Shown in pieces: positions 26,286 to 34,571 of a stretch of DNA of 42,019 nucleotides (positions are counted from its first letter, which is position 1; each line of letters starts with the position of its first letter). Location: contig NZ_JAQMYP010000069.1 of assembly GCF_028369295.1 (NCBI RefSeq), forward strand, positions 1 through 42,019, in the 5' to 3' direction. A program made the translations under genes and the position numbers. The stretch comes from Streptomyces sp. HD. Its GTDB lineage: Bacteria; Actinomycetota; Actinomycetes; Streptomycetales; Streptomycetaceae. The notes under the pieces were generated by a model, which was given only the letters and a program-made list of their open reading frames with translations, did no database searches and was not told the DNA's origin.

Positions 26286-26412
26286 CGGCACCCGCCAGGA
26301 CGGAGGGCCAAGGCGGTTGCCGTACCTGCTCTGACCTGGGCTTGCAACGGCCAAGACGGCAAAGACGCACCCCACCAATACCCCAGGAGTACCTCGCTTG
26401 AGGATCCCTCTC

Positions 26413-27339
26413 ATGTCTCGTAGCCCAGACCGTCCGCCGAGGGATGATCAGCCCGGTCTGGAGCAGCCGGAGAAGGCGAAGCTGCCTGCGGAGCAGTACG
26501 TGCTCCGTGCGGCCGGCATCGTCATCGTGGCCCTGACCGCAGGTGCGTTCTGGCTCTCCTACGCACACCTGGCCGAGGTTGCCGCCCAGCATGGACTCCG
26601 CGACTCACCGACCCGCCGATGGGCGTGGCCCGCGACGCTGGACGCGTTCATCGTCGCGGGCGAGCTGCTCATGCTCCGTGCGGGCCTGCGCCGCGTCACC
26701 GACAAATGGGCCATCAGCGTCACCGTCATCGGATCGGTCGGCTCCATCGGGCTCAACGTGGCCGGGGTGACCGGCACGCGCGAAGTCGGCAGCGTGCCGC
26801 TGCTCGACTACGTGGTCGCCGCGGTTCCCCCGGCCGCCGCGATGGTGGCCTTCGGCGTGCTGATGCGGCAGATCCACGAACTCGTCGCACAGCCTGCTGT
26901 CGACCGTTCGGCCCCCGATTCAGCGCAGGTGCCGCAACCACCGTCCACCCCATCCGTCCACCCCGCCGAGGCGCCGGCCACCGCAGTCGGCCCGTCTGCC
27001 GAGGTTCCGGCCGAGGGCGTCCGGCCTGCCGACCTACTGGTTCCGCGCGGTCGGACCACTGAGCCGCCGACCGCCGCATCCGTCCAGCCGCCGGAATCGC
27101 CCGCTGATGCCGCAGCAGGCAAGCCGCGCGGTGGCCGTCCGCCCGGCGCCCCGCTTGAGGTACTCGTGGAGATCGGCCGGGCTGCAGCCGCTGAGCAGGG
27201 CAAGCTCACCCGGACGGTGGTCCGAACGGCGGTTGAGGACAAAGGGCTGACGATCGGCAGCAAGCGGCTGACGGACGTGATGGACATCCTCCGGGCCGAA
27301 CCCGAAGCCCCAGCCGAGACCGACCGGCCCGACGACTGA
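26413..27339 (+). CDS. DUF2637-domain (Spd-like) membrane protein
   Basis: 308 aa from the ATG at 26413; a TTG at 26398 with AGGAG 8 nt upstream is equally possible. Four TM helices occupy about residues 28-140 (AAGIVIVALTAGAFWLSYAH, TLDAFIVAGELLMLRAGL, ISVTVIGSVGSIGLNVAGV, YVVAAVPPAAAMVAFGVLM), the DUF2637 arrangement of Streptomyces plasmid spread proteins. A Pro/Ala-rich linker leads to a C-terminal DNA-binding-like segment (GRPPGAPLEVLVEIG, then KGLTIGSKRLTDVMDIL). It probably assists intramycelial spread or couples the element DNA to the membrane. Confidence 0.82.
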   Translation: MSRSPDRPPRDDQPGLEQPEKAKLPAEQYVLRAAGIVIVALTAGAFWLSYAHLAEVAAQHGLRDSPTRRWAWPATLDAFIVAGELLMLRAGLRRVTDKWAISVTVIGSVGSIGLNVAGVTGTREVGSVPLLDYVVAAVPPAAAMVAFGVLMRQIHELVAQPAVDRSAPDSAQVPQPPSTPSVHPAEAPATAVGPSAEVPAEGVRPADLLVPRGRTTEPPTAASVQPPESPADAAAGKPRGGRPPGAPLEVLVEIGRAAAAEQGKLTRTVVRTAVEDKGLTIGSKRLTDVMDILRAEPEAPAETDRPDD

Positions 27340-27351
27340 CCGGAACCGCCA

Positions 27352-27381
27352 CCGGATGACCGGACCCTTCCGGTCATCCGG
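27352..27381. promoter_or_regulatory. Perfect 13-bp hairpin, candidate oriT element or terminator
   Basis: CCGGATGACCGGA (27352-27364) and its reverse complement (27369-27381) flank the loop CCCT. It starts 13 nt after the Spd-like stop and lies 129 bp before mobC, so it could be a terminator or part of oriT. Confidence 0.5.
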
Positions 27382-27413
27382 CCCGCCGGTCACCGCCCCG
27401 CGCAACGCGCGAG

Positions 27414-27431
27414 CGTCCACACCTGTGGACG
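27414..27431. promoter_or_regulatory. Inverted repeat CGTCCACA-CC-TGTGGACG, candidate oriT element
   Basis: Perfect 8-bp arms with a 2-nt spacer, 78 bp before mobC. Together with the hairpin at 27352 it makes the interval 27340-27509 the best oriT candidate next to the relaxosome genes. Confidence 0.45.
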
Positions 27432-27509
27432 AGGCGGCAGCCGCCCGAACTCCACCTGATCTCTGCGGTTACCCGCACGCCCTCCCACCTCTTCTCCGGA
27501 GAACCGTCC

Positions 27510-28253
27510 ATGACGCACGACCCGCTCCACTCCGAGGACACGCCCGACGAGCTGCCGACGCTGACGAAGTCCCCTACGCTGATGGGCCGTTGGCGCCGCG
27601 CGTTCGGACGGGCTGCCCCGGGCGGAGCCAGTAGTACCCCGAGTCCGACTCACGGCCGGTCTTCGGGCGTCTCCGCCCCGGGGGTGGCGGAGGAGGCCCA
27701 GCGCCAGGGGGCGCCAGGCCAGGACGTCGGGACCGAGGGCAGCCCCGACGAGGACACGCTCCGCACCGTCCAGCGCGAGACCCTGCGCCCCGTACGTGCC
27801 ACCGACACCGTCGAAAGCGTCGGCGGTGAGCCCGTCGTGAAGAGCGTCCAACCCGCGATCCGCCGCTTCACCGGAGACAAACGCAAGGAACGTGTCGGCC
27901 CCCTGCGCTTCACGACCGATCAGCTCGCCCTCCTCCAGGAGGCCACTGCCGAGCACGGCTACAAGGGCGAGGGCGGCTTCGCCGCCGACGTCGTCGTCGC
28001 CTTCATCACCGGCCGGTTCACCGCCAACCTGCCCCTGTCCGAGGACCGCCGCCGCACCCACCACTTCCGCGCCCAGGTCCTGCGCCAGCTCAACCGGATC
28101 GGCGTCAACGTCAACCAGATCGCCCGCGCCCTCAACAGCGACCACACCCCAACCGACATCCGCCAGCATCTGACCGAACTCCGCCAACTCCTGGAGCTGA
28201 TCGCCGAGGCCCTGCGCCAGCCCATCGACCCGGACACGGAGGCAGCCGCGTGA
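27510..28253 (+). CDS. mobC: MobC-like relaxosome accessory protein
   Basis: 247 aa. The first 110 residues are disordered and Pro/Ser/Gly-rich. The C-terminal part has the MobC signature: LRFTTDQLALLQEATAEHGY, then LRQLNRIGVNVNQIARALN (about 190-208) and HLTELRQLLELIAEAL. MobC proteins bind oriT and help the relaxase open the nic site. The stop overlaps the relaxase GTG (GTGA), so the two are translated together. CTCCGGAGA precedes the ATG. Confidence 0.85.
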   Translation: MTHDPLHSEDTPDELPTLTKSPTLMGRWRRAFGRAAPGGASSTPSPTHGRSSGVSAPGVAEEAQRQGAPGQDVGTEGSPDEDTLRTVQRETLRPVRATDTVESVGGEPVVKSVQPAIRRFTGDKRKERVGPLRFTTDQLALLQEATAEHGYKGEGGFAADVVVAFITGRFTANLPLSEDRRRTHHFRAQVLRQLNRIGVNVNQIARALNSDHTPTDIRQHLTELRQLLELIAEALRQPIDPDTEAAA

Positions 28254-29965
28254 TCGCCGCCATCAAACCGGCCGGATCCAACACCCGCGGCCTGCTCGCC
28301 TACCTCTACGGCCCCGGCGACCACGACGAGCACCTCGACCCGCACATCGTCGCCGGATTCGCGATGCTTGGCATGCCCGACCCCGGCCGCGACGAGAACG
28401 CCACCCTCACCGAACTCGCCCGCTACCTCGACGAGCCCGTGCGGCTGCGCAACAGCGAGTTCGGCAGGAAGGTCACCGATCATGTCTGGCACTGCCCGGT
28501 GCGCGCCGCCCCCGAGGACCGCTACCTCTCCGACACCGAGTGGGGCGAGATCGCCCAGCGCATCGTCCAGGCCGCCGGCATCGCCCCCGCCGGGGACGAC
28601 CTCGCCTGCCGTTGGATCGCCGTGCGCCACGCCGATGACCACATCCACATCCTGGCCACCACCGTTCGCGAAGACGGCCGCCGCCCCAAACTCCACGACA
28701 GCGGCATCCGCGTCGGCGATGCCTGCCGCGAGATCGAAAAGGACTACGGGCTCAGGCAGTTGAAGAAGGGCGACCGCACCGGCGCCCGCCGCCCCACCCA
28801 GGCCGAGATGCACAAGGCCGAACGCCTCGGCTGGGAACAGCCCAGCCCTGCATGGCTCCAGGACCGTATCCGCGCCGCCATCCCGCACGCGACCAACGCC
28901 GAGGAATTCATCGCCTACCTCGAAGCCAGCGGCGTCGAGGTCCAGGTCCGGCGCGGCCCGTCAGGCGACCTCCTCGGCTACGCAGCCGGCCGCCCCGGCG
29001 ACCTCAACGAGGCCGGCGAGCAGATCTACCACCCCGGAAGCAAGATCTCCCCTGACCTCTCCCTGCCCAAGATCACGACCCGCCTCGAATCCAGCCGGCC
29101 CGAGGAACACCCCACCGCCCGCCGCAACCACCCCAGCACCCCCTGGCAGCAGGCGACCGACGCCCTCGACACCCTCCACAGCGACCTCGCCGACGACACC
29201 CACGCCCAGGCCCACATCACCGCCCTCGGTGAACTGCTCGAAGCCACCGCCCAGAAGGCACCCGCCAACCTGCGCACCGAACTTCAGGCCGCCGCCAAGG
29301 CGCTCGCCCGCGCCCAGCGCTCCCAGATCCGGGCCGAAGACCGAGCCGCCCACGCCCTGCGCAGCGCGGCCCGAGACATCGTCCACACCGCCACCGGCCC
29401 CGACGGCAGCGCACTGGCAGCCTTGGTCGCAGCCCTCGTCTGGGCCACCATTGTCGCCAGGCGCTGGCACGAAGCGATGAACCACGCCCACCAAGCTGAC
29501 GCCGCCCGCCAGGCCGTCCAGCACCTCCAGATGGCCGCTGACCGTGCCCTTGCTCCGACTCTCGCCGAACTCACAGCTCGACCCCCCAGGGAGCAAACCC
29601 GCCGCGTTCTCGCGAACGATGTACGAGCAGCCGTCCCCGACGACGCCGAGCGCATCCTCGCCGACCCGGCCTGGCCGGCACTTGCCACCGTCCTCGCCGA
29701 CGCCGAAGCCCGCGGCCACCAGCCCCACCAGCTCCTCAAGGAGGCTGCTGCCCAGCGCGAGTTGACCAGCGCCCGCCAACCTGCCCGGGTGCTGATCACC
29801 CGTATTCAGCACACCGGCCGGAACCCTGCCCCGAACCGCCGCGCTGAAGCTGCCCGCCGACGCTCGACCATCACACCCTCGGTCCGCGTCCAGCAGATCC
29901 AAAACGGTCAGACTCCATCGACGACTACGACACCTGCCGAACAGCAGCACCGACGGCGCCGTTAG
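28250..29965 (+). CDS. Relaxase/mobilisation nuclease (HUH endonuclease)
   Basis: 571 aa. The N-terminal relaxase domain starts MIAAIKPAGSNTRGLLAYLYG with candidate nicking tyrosines Y18/Y20. The metal-binding motif RHADDHIHILAT gives H127, H131 and H133. The C-terminal half is helical and Ala/Arg/Gln-rich with no recognised helicase or primase motif. It would nick oriT, stay bound to the 5' end and start single-strand transfer, using a coupling protein and secretion system supplied elsewhere. The GTG start overlaps mobC by 4 nt. It is convergent with the next gene, leaving 6 bp between stops. Confidence 0.9.
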   Translation: MIAAIKPAGSNTRGLLAYLYGPGDHDEHLDPHIVAGFAMLGMPDPGRDENATLTELARYLDEPVRLRNSEFGRKVTDHVWHCPVRAAPEDRYLSDTEWGEIAQRIVQAAGIAPAGDDLACRWIAVRHADDHIHILATTVREDGRRPKLHDSGIRVGDACREIEKDYGLRQLKKGDRTGARRPTQAEMHKAERLGWEQPSPAWLQDRIRAAIPHATNAEEFIAYLEASGVEVQVRRGPSGDLLGYAAGRPGDLNEAGEQIYHPGSKISPDLSLPKITTRLESSRPEEHPTARRNHPSTPWQQATDALDTLHSDLADDTHAQAHITALGELLEATAQKAPANLRTELQAAAKALARAQRSQIRAEDRAAHALRSAARDIVHTATGPDGSALAALVAALVWATIVARRWHEAMNHAHQADAARQAVQHLQMAADRALAPTLAELTARPPREQTRRVLANDVRAAVPDDAERILADPAWPALATVLADAEARGHQPHQLLKEAAAQRELTSARQPARVLITRIQHTGRNPAPNRRAEAARRRSTITPSVRVQQIQNGQTPSTTTTPAEQQHRRRR

Positions 29966-29971
29966 GCACCG

Positions 29972-31105
29972 TCAGAGCCGCGCGGGTTGCGTTCTTCCCG
30001 GATCGGAGGAACGTGCGAGGCTTTCCCGGATCACGCGGTCGCTGGCGCGCAGAGCCGCCGTCAGTTCTCCTCGCAGCTCGTTCGGGAGGGTTCCTGAGCC
30101 AAGGGCGCAGGCGCGTACCAGCGCGCGACAGTCCTGCACTTGCCGGTCCGTGGCGGTCTCGGTGAACAGAGGATGAGCCAAGCTCTCGCGAGCCGCATAG
30201 CCGTCTTCGGCGTCTGTCGTCCTGCGGTGGAGGTCCTCGACGATGCGGTGCGCGGCGAGCGCCTCGGCGGAACCGATCGCGTCGAGGACCGTAAGTCCGA
30301 GCCGGGTGTCGAAGACGATCATCCCGGGTTCGGTCTTCCGCTCGAAGTAGACCGTCACCAGGTCCGCCAGGTGCCCGTCGATCGGCTGCCCGGCGTCGCG
30401 GCGGCACAGGACGGTCAGGCATGTCGTGACGGCTTGTTCCCATGGGTCGCCGGGCATCGTGTCGGCAAGGAGGGCAGCGGCCCACGCGGTGTCACCCGCA
30501 ACGAGAGCGGCGAGGACGGCGACCTGCCGACCGTCGAGCATCCGCTTTCCGATGCCATGGTGGGCTTCGATGTGCGCCAGCGCTTCGGCCCATCGCCCCT
30601 CGGTGGTGAGGGTGCGCGTGCCGTCTGCGAGGAGGACGCGCCACAGCCACGCGCGAACCTCTTGGCGGTCTTCGCCGGTCGCAGTGAGGTTCGCGGGTAC
30701 GGTGACGTGCTCGAACCGGGCGGCTGCGCCCGCCTCGACGGCCTTGTACAGGTTGAGGAGTCGCTGCCGACCCTCATCGGCGTGACCGGCGCGGATCTGG
30801 AGGCGAGCGAGGTTGACGACCGGTTCCAGTCCTCGGATCGCGCTCATGCCGGTCAAGGGGCAGGCGTGGAGGTAGGCGGCGGCGTGCTGGTGGCACATCT
30901 CGCGGGCTAGGTCGGGGAGGCCGAGGTCGGAGGCGATGAGCGCGGCCTGGTTGTAGACGGCCGATGCGAGCCCCTGGTCAGTCTCTTTCACCGCGGTGTC
31001 GGCCAGGTCGACGAGTGCGCGTACGCGTTCAGGCAGGGGCAGGCAGGCGGGTCGGAATCGGGCGACGAGCGGGAAGCGCTGGGCTGTGGAGCCGTGTGGG
31101 TCCAT
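29972..31105 (-). CDS. TPR-like helical protein of the lanthipeptide operon
   Basis: 377 aa, start ATG at 31105 with AAGGGGG upstream. The sequence is helical with TPR-like repeats (VRALVDLADTAVKETDQGLA, SDLGLPDLAREMCHQHAAAY, NLARLQIRAGHADEGRQRLL, TEGRWAEALAHIEAHHG). It resembles the C-terminal TPR half of Streptomyces XRE/SARP-type regulators but lacks the DNA-binding domain. It follows the FxLD methyltransferase on the same strand after an 88-bp gap containing a hairpin. Possible roles are scaffold, peptide-binding chaperone or a partner of a regulator; none is proven. Confidence 0.7.
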   Translation of the reverse strand: MDPHGSTAQRFPLVARFRPACLPLPERVRALVDLADTAVKETDQGLASAVYNQAALIASDLGLPDLAREMCHQHAAAYLHACPLTGMSAIRGLEPVVNLARLQIRAGHADEGRQRLLNLYKAVEAGAAARFEHVTVPANLTATGEDRQEVRAWLWRVLLADGTRTLTTEGRWAEALAHIEAHHGIGKRMLDGRQVAVLAALVAGDTAWAAALLADTMPGDPWEQAVTTCLTVLCRRDAGQPIDGHLADLVTVYFERKTEPGMIVFDTRLGLTVLDAIGSAEALAAHRIVEDLHRRTTDAEDGYAARESLAHPLFTETATDRQVQDCRALVRACALGSGTLPNELRGELTAALRASDRVIRESLARSSDPGRTQPARL

Positions 31106-31142
31106 GGATCCCCCTTGTCGAGAGTGAGGAATGCTGAGGCGG

Positions 31143-31175
31143 CGGTGCCCGCCAGCCATGTGTCGACGGGCACCG
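31143..31175 (-). terminator. Stem-loop between methyltransferase and TPR genes
   Basis: CGGTGCCCG (31143-31151) and CGGGCACCG (31167-31175) pair perfectly with a 15-nt loop. It may be a weak terminator or attenuator inside the operon. Confidence 0.4.
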
Positions 31176-31193
31176 TCCGCTACGCGTGGGGCG

Positions 31194-33275
31194 TCACTGC
31201 CAGTCGACGACGATGCGGTTCAGCGGGGTGTCGAGAGCGAAGAGGCCGGGGCGCCGCTCGATGCTGGGGGCGTCGAGGGGCTGGATTTCGAACGTGGCTT
31301 CGTGGCTGCGGTATACGCGGTCCCAGGTGCGGATGGCGTCGGCGACCTTCGCGGCCAGTTCGTCGCTGCCGGGACCGTGGCCGATGACGCCGAACTCCCA
31401 GAGCTTGCCGCCCTCGGGGGTCCTCTTCTCCGACAGCCGCCGCGCCAGGTAAGTGACGGCGCCCTTGTCGACGACGGCGGTCGACGAGGGGTAGGGATCC
31501 TCGGTGAGCAGAGCACCCTTGGTGCTCTGAGGGAACAGCATCCGGATCAGGCCGGAGGGCAGGGAGCAGGTGAGGAACAGTTCCATCCACTCCGGCGATT
31601 CCATGGCGCGGACCGTCATGCCGGTCCACTCCTCGGTGCGCGGCTGGTCGAGTACACCTGCGAGGGCGTCGGCGTCGATGTTGAGTCCGGCGGGGGCCTG
31701 GAGTCGTACGGTGCCGTCCGTGCTGAGCGGGATCACTCGGCGGTCGTCGTCGGCGATGCCCCGCCGAAGCGGCATGAAGGTGTTCATCTCGCTGCCGAGG
31801 GACACCCACCGCCCGTCACGCTGCTCGTAGGCAATGGAGCGGGACACCGTGCCCTTGAGGCGCTGGGGGACGAGAAGCCGACCGCCGGGGGCAAGCTGCT
31901 GCAGCCAGGCGTGCGGCACACCGTGCGCGCCCACGGTGGCGATGATCCGGTCGTACGGCGCTGCTTCGGCGTAGCCGAGCGCCCCGTCGCGGGTCACGGC
32001 CTGGACGTTGGTGATCCCGGCGGCGGCGAGGTGCGTGCGGGCGCCTTCCACGAGGTCGTCGTCGACGTCGAGGGTGGTCACGTGTCCGTTCTCGCCGACC
32101 AGGTGGGCGAGTAGACCGGCGTTGTAGCCGGTGCCGGCGCCGAGTTCGAGGATGCGCTCGCCGGGCTGCGCTTCGAGCTGGTCCAGCATGAGGGCGACGA
32201 CGCCCGGCTGGGAGGCGCAGGAGATGGACGTGCCGTCGGTGTCGTACTTGATGTGCACGGGTGCGTTGGCGTAGGCGTCTTCGAGTGACGCGTCGGGCAC
32301 GAACACGTGGCGGGGTACGGTCCGCAACGCGGTCTCGACGGCGGGCGTGCGGGCGTGTCCGTCCGCGCGGAGCTGGTCGACAAGGGCGTTGCGGAGGCGC
32401 TCGGCGTCCGCCGTGGGAGTGGTGATCGTGTCGGTGTTCACCGCGCCGACGCTATCGGCGTCGGCCGTTGCCTCGGTGGACGGTTCGGTGTGGTCACTCG
32501 TTCCCATGACTACCTCTCGTGCGATGTGGGACAGGGCGCTCTGGTCGTCCCGTAGGAGACCGGCGCGGTTGGCGTGGAAGATCACGTGGTGGGCGATGAC
32601 GGCTCGCAAGCCGCGGGTGAGGGCGCCGCGGGCTGCGAGGTCGGCCAGCGTGGCGCCAGCCCGTTCGAAGGCGGGCACCCATTCCTCGTGAGCGTGGAGT
32701 GGGCCATCCGGGCGGCAGAGGCTGTGGGCGTCGGCGGTCATGAGCTTGCGCATGGCCGGAGCCAGTTCGGCGGCTCGTTCGGGCGGTTGTGGAGCGGTGG
32801 CTGGTCGAAGGGCCGCGACCTTCGCCCATACGTCGCCCTGTTCGAACCAGTCGAGTCCAGCACCACGCATCATGGCGCTCGTCAGCAGGACGGCGGTCTC
32901 CCGGCGTCCCAGGCGCATCGGGTTCGTCTGGTAGGTGAGCAGGTGGCGGGAGTCGCTGTGGAAGAGTTCGTGGGCTGCGTCCATGGCCTCCGGGCCGCCG
33001 AATGCGTCAGTCTCGGGCTCGTAGACGCAGGGCAGGCACGACACGGCCACGCCGTCGCCGATGAGATCGCTCAGAAGCGACTCGATGGCTGGTGAGGGCT
33101 TGTCCGCGAGGTAACGCAGCGGCCAGGGCTGCTTGTTCATGAACCACCAGTCGGTGAGCTGCCCGTCGGCCTCCGCCTCGATCAGGGTGGGGCCGAGGCG
33201 TTCGGCGATGGTGCGCTGGGCAATCTCGCGGTCGACGAAGGTGATGTTGTGCTGCTGCCAGCGGTTGGGAGGCAT
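31194..33275 (-). CDS. FxLD-system methyltransferase: SpaB_C-like domain fused to PIMT domain
   Basis: 693 aa. Residues 1 to about 240 resemble thiopeptide-type/SpaB_C proteins (WQQHNITFVDREIAQRTIAE, then DWWFMNKQPWPLRYLAD, with FHSDSRHLL and VLLTSAMMRGAGLDW). Residues about 290-500 form a protein-L-isoaspartate O-methyltransferase domain: VPRHVFVPDAS, ISCASQPGVVALMLDQL and SAM motif I ILELGAGTGYNAG. About 190 further residues have no clear family outside FxLD systems. Related LanS/OlvSA enzymes methylate an Asp of a lanthipeptide, giving succinimide and isoaspartate. The ATG at 33275 has GAAGGA upstream; lanC ends 21 bp before it. Confidence 0.88.
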   Translation of the reverse strand: MPPNRWQQHNITFVDREIAQRTIAERLGPTLIEAEADGQLTDWWFMNKQPWPLRYLADKPSPAIESLLSDLIGDGVAVSCLPCVYEPETDAFGGPEAMDAAHELFHSDSRHLLTYQTNPMRLGRRETAVLLTSAMMRGAGLDWFEQGDVWAKVAALRPATAPQPPERAAELAPAMRKLMTADAHSLCRPDGPLHAHEEWVPAFERAGATLADLAARGALTRGLRAVIAHHVIFHANRAGLLRDDQSALSHIAREVVMGTSDHTEPSTEATADADSVGAVNTDTITTPTADAERLRNALVDQLRADGHARTPAVETALRTVPRHVFVPDASLEDAYANAPVHIKYDTDGTSISCASQPGVVALMLDQLEAQPGERILELGAGTGYNAGLLAHLVGENGHVTTLDVDDDLVEGARTHLAAAGITNVQAVTRDGALGYAEAAPYDRIIATVGAHGVPHAWLQQLAPGGRLLVPQRLKGTVSRSIAYEQRDGRWVSLGSEMNTFMPLRRGIADDDRRVIPLSTDGTVRLQAPAGLNIDADALAGVLDQPRTEEWTGMTVRAMESPEWMELFLTCSLPSGLIRMLFPQSTKGALLTEDPYPSSTAVVDKGAVTYLARRLSEKRTPEGGKLWEFGVIGHGPGSDELAAKVADAIRTWDRVYRSHEATFEIQPLDAPSIERRPGLFALDTPLNRIVVDWQ

Positions 33276-33296
33276 TGAGGTCCTTCGGTCGGTGGA

Positions 33297-34571
33297 TCAG
33301 GCGATGAGGAGGCATGTGTCCCAGGCGGACCGGGGTGGTGCGGCGGTGCTGGGCGCGAGGAGGGCCAGGGCTATGCCGACGGCGCCGTCGAGGAAGCCGG
33401 GGCCGCCTTCCTCGTCCTGGATGAGCGCCGTGGCCGTGAGTTCGGGGTCGGTGCCCGGTGGGATGACCGCAGCCAGGAGGGCCGGGATCGCGGCGCGGAG
33501 TTTCTCCGCGGTCGAGGGGCGGGCGTCGTCGGCCGTACGCGCGGCGACGTGGGCGAGGCCGGCGAACCCGTGGCAGAGGCCGTTGTCCGTCGTGGCCTTC
33601 AGCTGCTCGGGGTCGGTAAGGGCGGCCACGAGTGCGTTCTCCGCGGCAATCTGGCGGCGGGTGTCGCCGAGGGCAAGCGCGGCAAGTTGCTCGGCGCGGG
33701 CGAGGCCGGCGGTGCCGTAGCACCAGGATGGCCGCCGGGGCGCGGACGGGGCGAGACGCCCGCTTCGCAGCTCTGCCTGAGTGACCCAGTACGGCCAGAC
33801 CGGTCCGCCGTCAGCCTCCCCCTTCCAGCGGTCCAGCCAGGCCAGGATGGTGCGTAGTGCTGCGTGGTGCCCATCGGTGACGGAGCCGTTTCGAGCGGCA
33901 AGGGCCAGGAGCGCGAGCACACCGCCGATGCCGTGAGCCATACCGGTGTTGGCGTGTCCGCCGGGGAATCGGTCGTCCGGGCTGCCCGAGGGCCCGGTCT
34001 CCGCCCACCAGCCCGGCAGGGTCTCGCCGTGGTGGGTGATCGGTTCGGTGAGGCGTACGCAGTAGTCGAGAACGGCGCGCATCGTGGAGCTGCCGGGGTT
34101 TCGGCGTAGTAGGTAGACGCCGTATCCGGTGAGGCCCCGGATGGTGTCGAACTCGGCGAGTTGCGGCAGGCGTCCGGCGTCGATGCGGCGGTGTGCGGCG
34201 TCGAGACGGCGCTCGACGTCGACCGCGATCTGGGCGTCCATCGCGTCGAGGGCGCGCTGGTAGGAGCCGGGAAGGTGATCGGCTGCACAGGTCAGGGCGT
34301 GGGCGAAGGCGGGCACTCCGTAGAAGGGGTGACTGTCTGGGCCGCTGGTGAGCGGCTGTCGGGAGGCGGCGGCGAGCCAGTTGTGGGCGCGGTGCCACGG
34401 TGCGAGGCCGTTCACGGCCAGCTCGATGTGCAGAAGCGCGATGCCGGGTGGCCCGTAAGCAAGATGCTGCCGGTCCGAGCACAGCGTCCTGGAGCCGTGA
34501 GGCATGGTCTCGGGGTCGGCGAGCCGGGCGGCGATGGCGTCGACCAGGCCGAGCGTGGGGTGCGCGTTCAC
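33297..34571 (-). CDS. lanC: LanC-like lanthionine cyclase
   Basis: 424 aa from the GTG at 34571, which overlaps the lanB stop (GTGA) and has GAGGG upstream. The alpha-barrel repeats and zinc site of LanC are present: AHGIGGVLALLALA (GxxHG-type), SWCYGTAGLARAEQ (C284) and GLCHGFAGLAHVA (C333, H334). It adds peptide cysteine thiols to dehydroalanine or dehydrobutyrine to close (methyl)lanthionine rings. It is translationally coupled to lanB and followed by the PIMT fusion gene. Confidence 0.92.
   Translation of the reverse strand: MNAHPTLGLVDAIAARLADPETMPHGSRTLCSDRQHLAYGPPGIALLHIELAVNGLAPWHRAHNWLAAASRQPLTSGPDSHPFYGVPAFAHALTCAADHLPGSYQRALDAMDAQIAVDVERRLDAAHRRIDAGRLPQLAEFDTIRGLTGYGVYLLRRNPGSSTMRAVLDYCVRLTEPITHHGETLPGWWAETGPSGSPDDRFPGGHANTGMAHGIGGVLALLALAARNGSVTDGHHAALRTILAWLDRWKGEADGGPVWPYWVTQAELRSGRLAPSAPRRPSWCYGTAGLARAEQLAALALGDTRRQIAAENALVAALTDPEQLKATTDNGLCHGFAGLAHVAARTADDARPSTAEKLRAAIPALLAAVIPPGTDPELTATALIQDEEGGPGFLDGAVGIALALLAPSTAAPPRSAWDTCLLIA

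Larger units (their letters stand above)
25982..26412. other. Repeat-rich gene-free region, candidate origin of replication or transfer
   Basis: 431 bp without a gene. It holds directly repeated GCCAAGACGG at 26045, 26063 and 26350, with variants at 26100, 26294 and 26307 and an inverted variant at 26119-26128. A 16-bp exact direct repeat CGGTTGCCGTACCTGC occurs at 25992-26007 and 26314-26329. There are also two related palindromes (listed separately). This density of iteron-like and palindromic sequence behind a probable replication gene is typical of origins. Confidence 0.6.
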
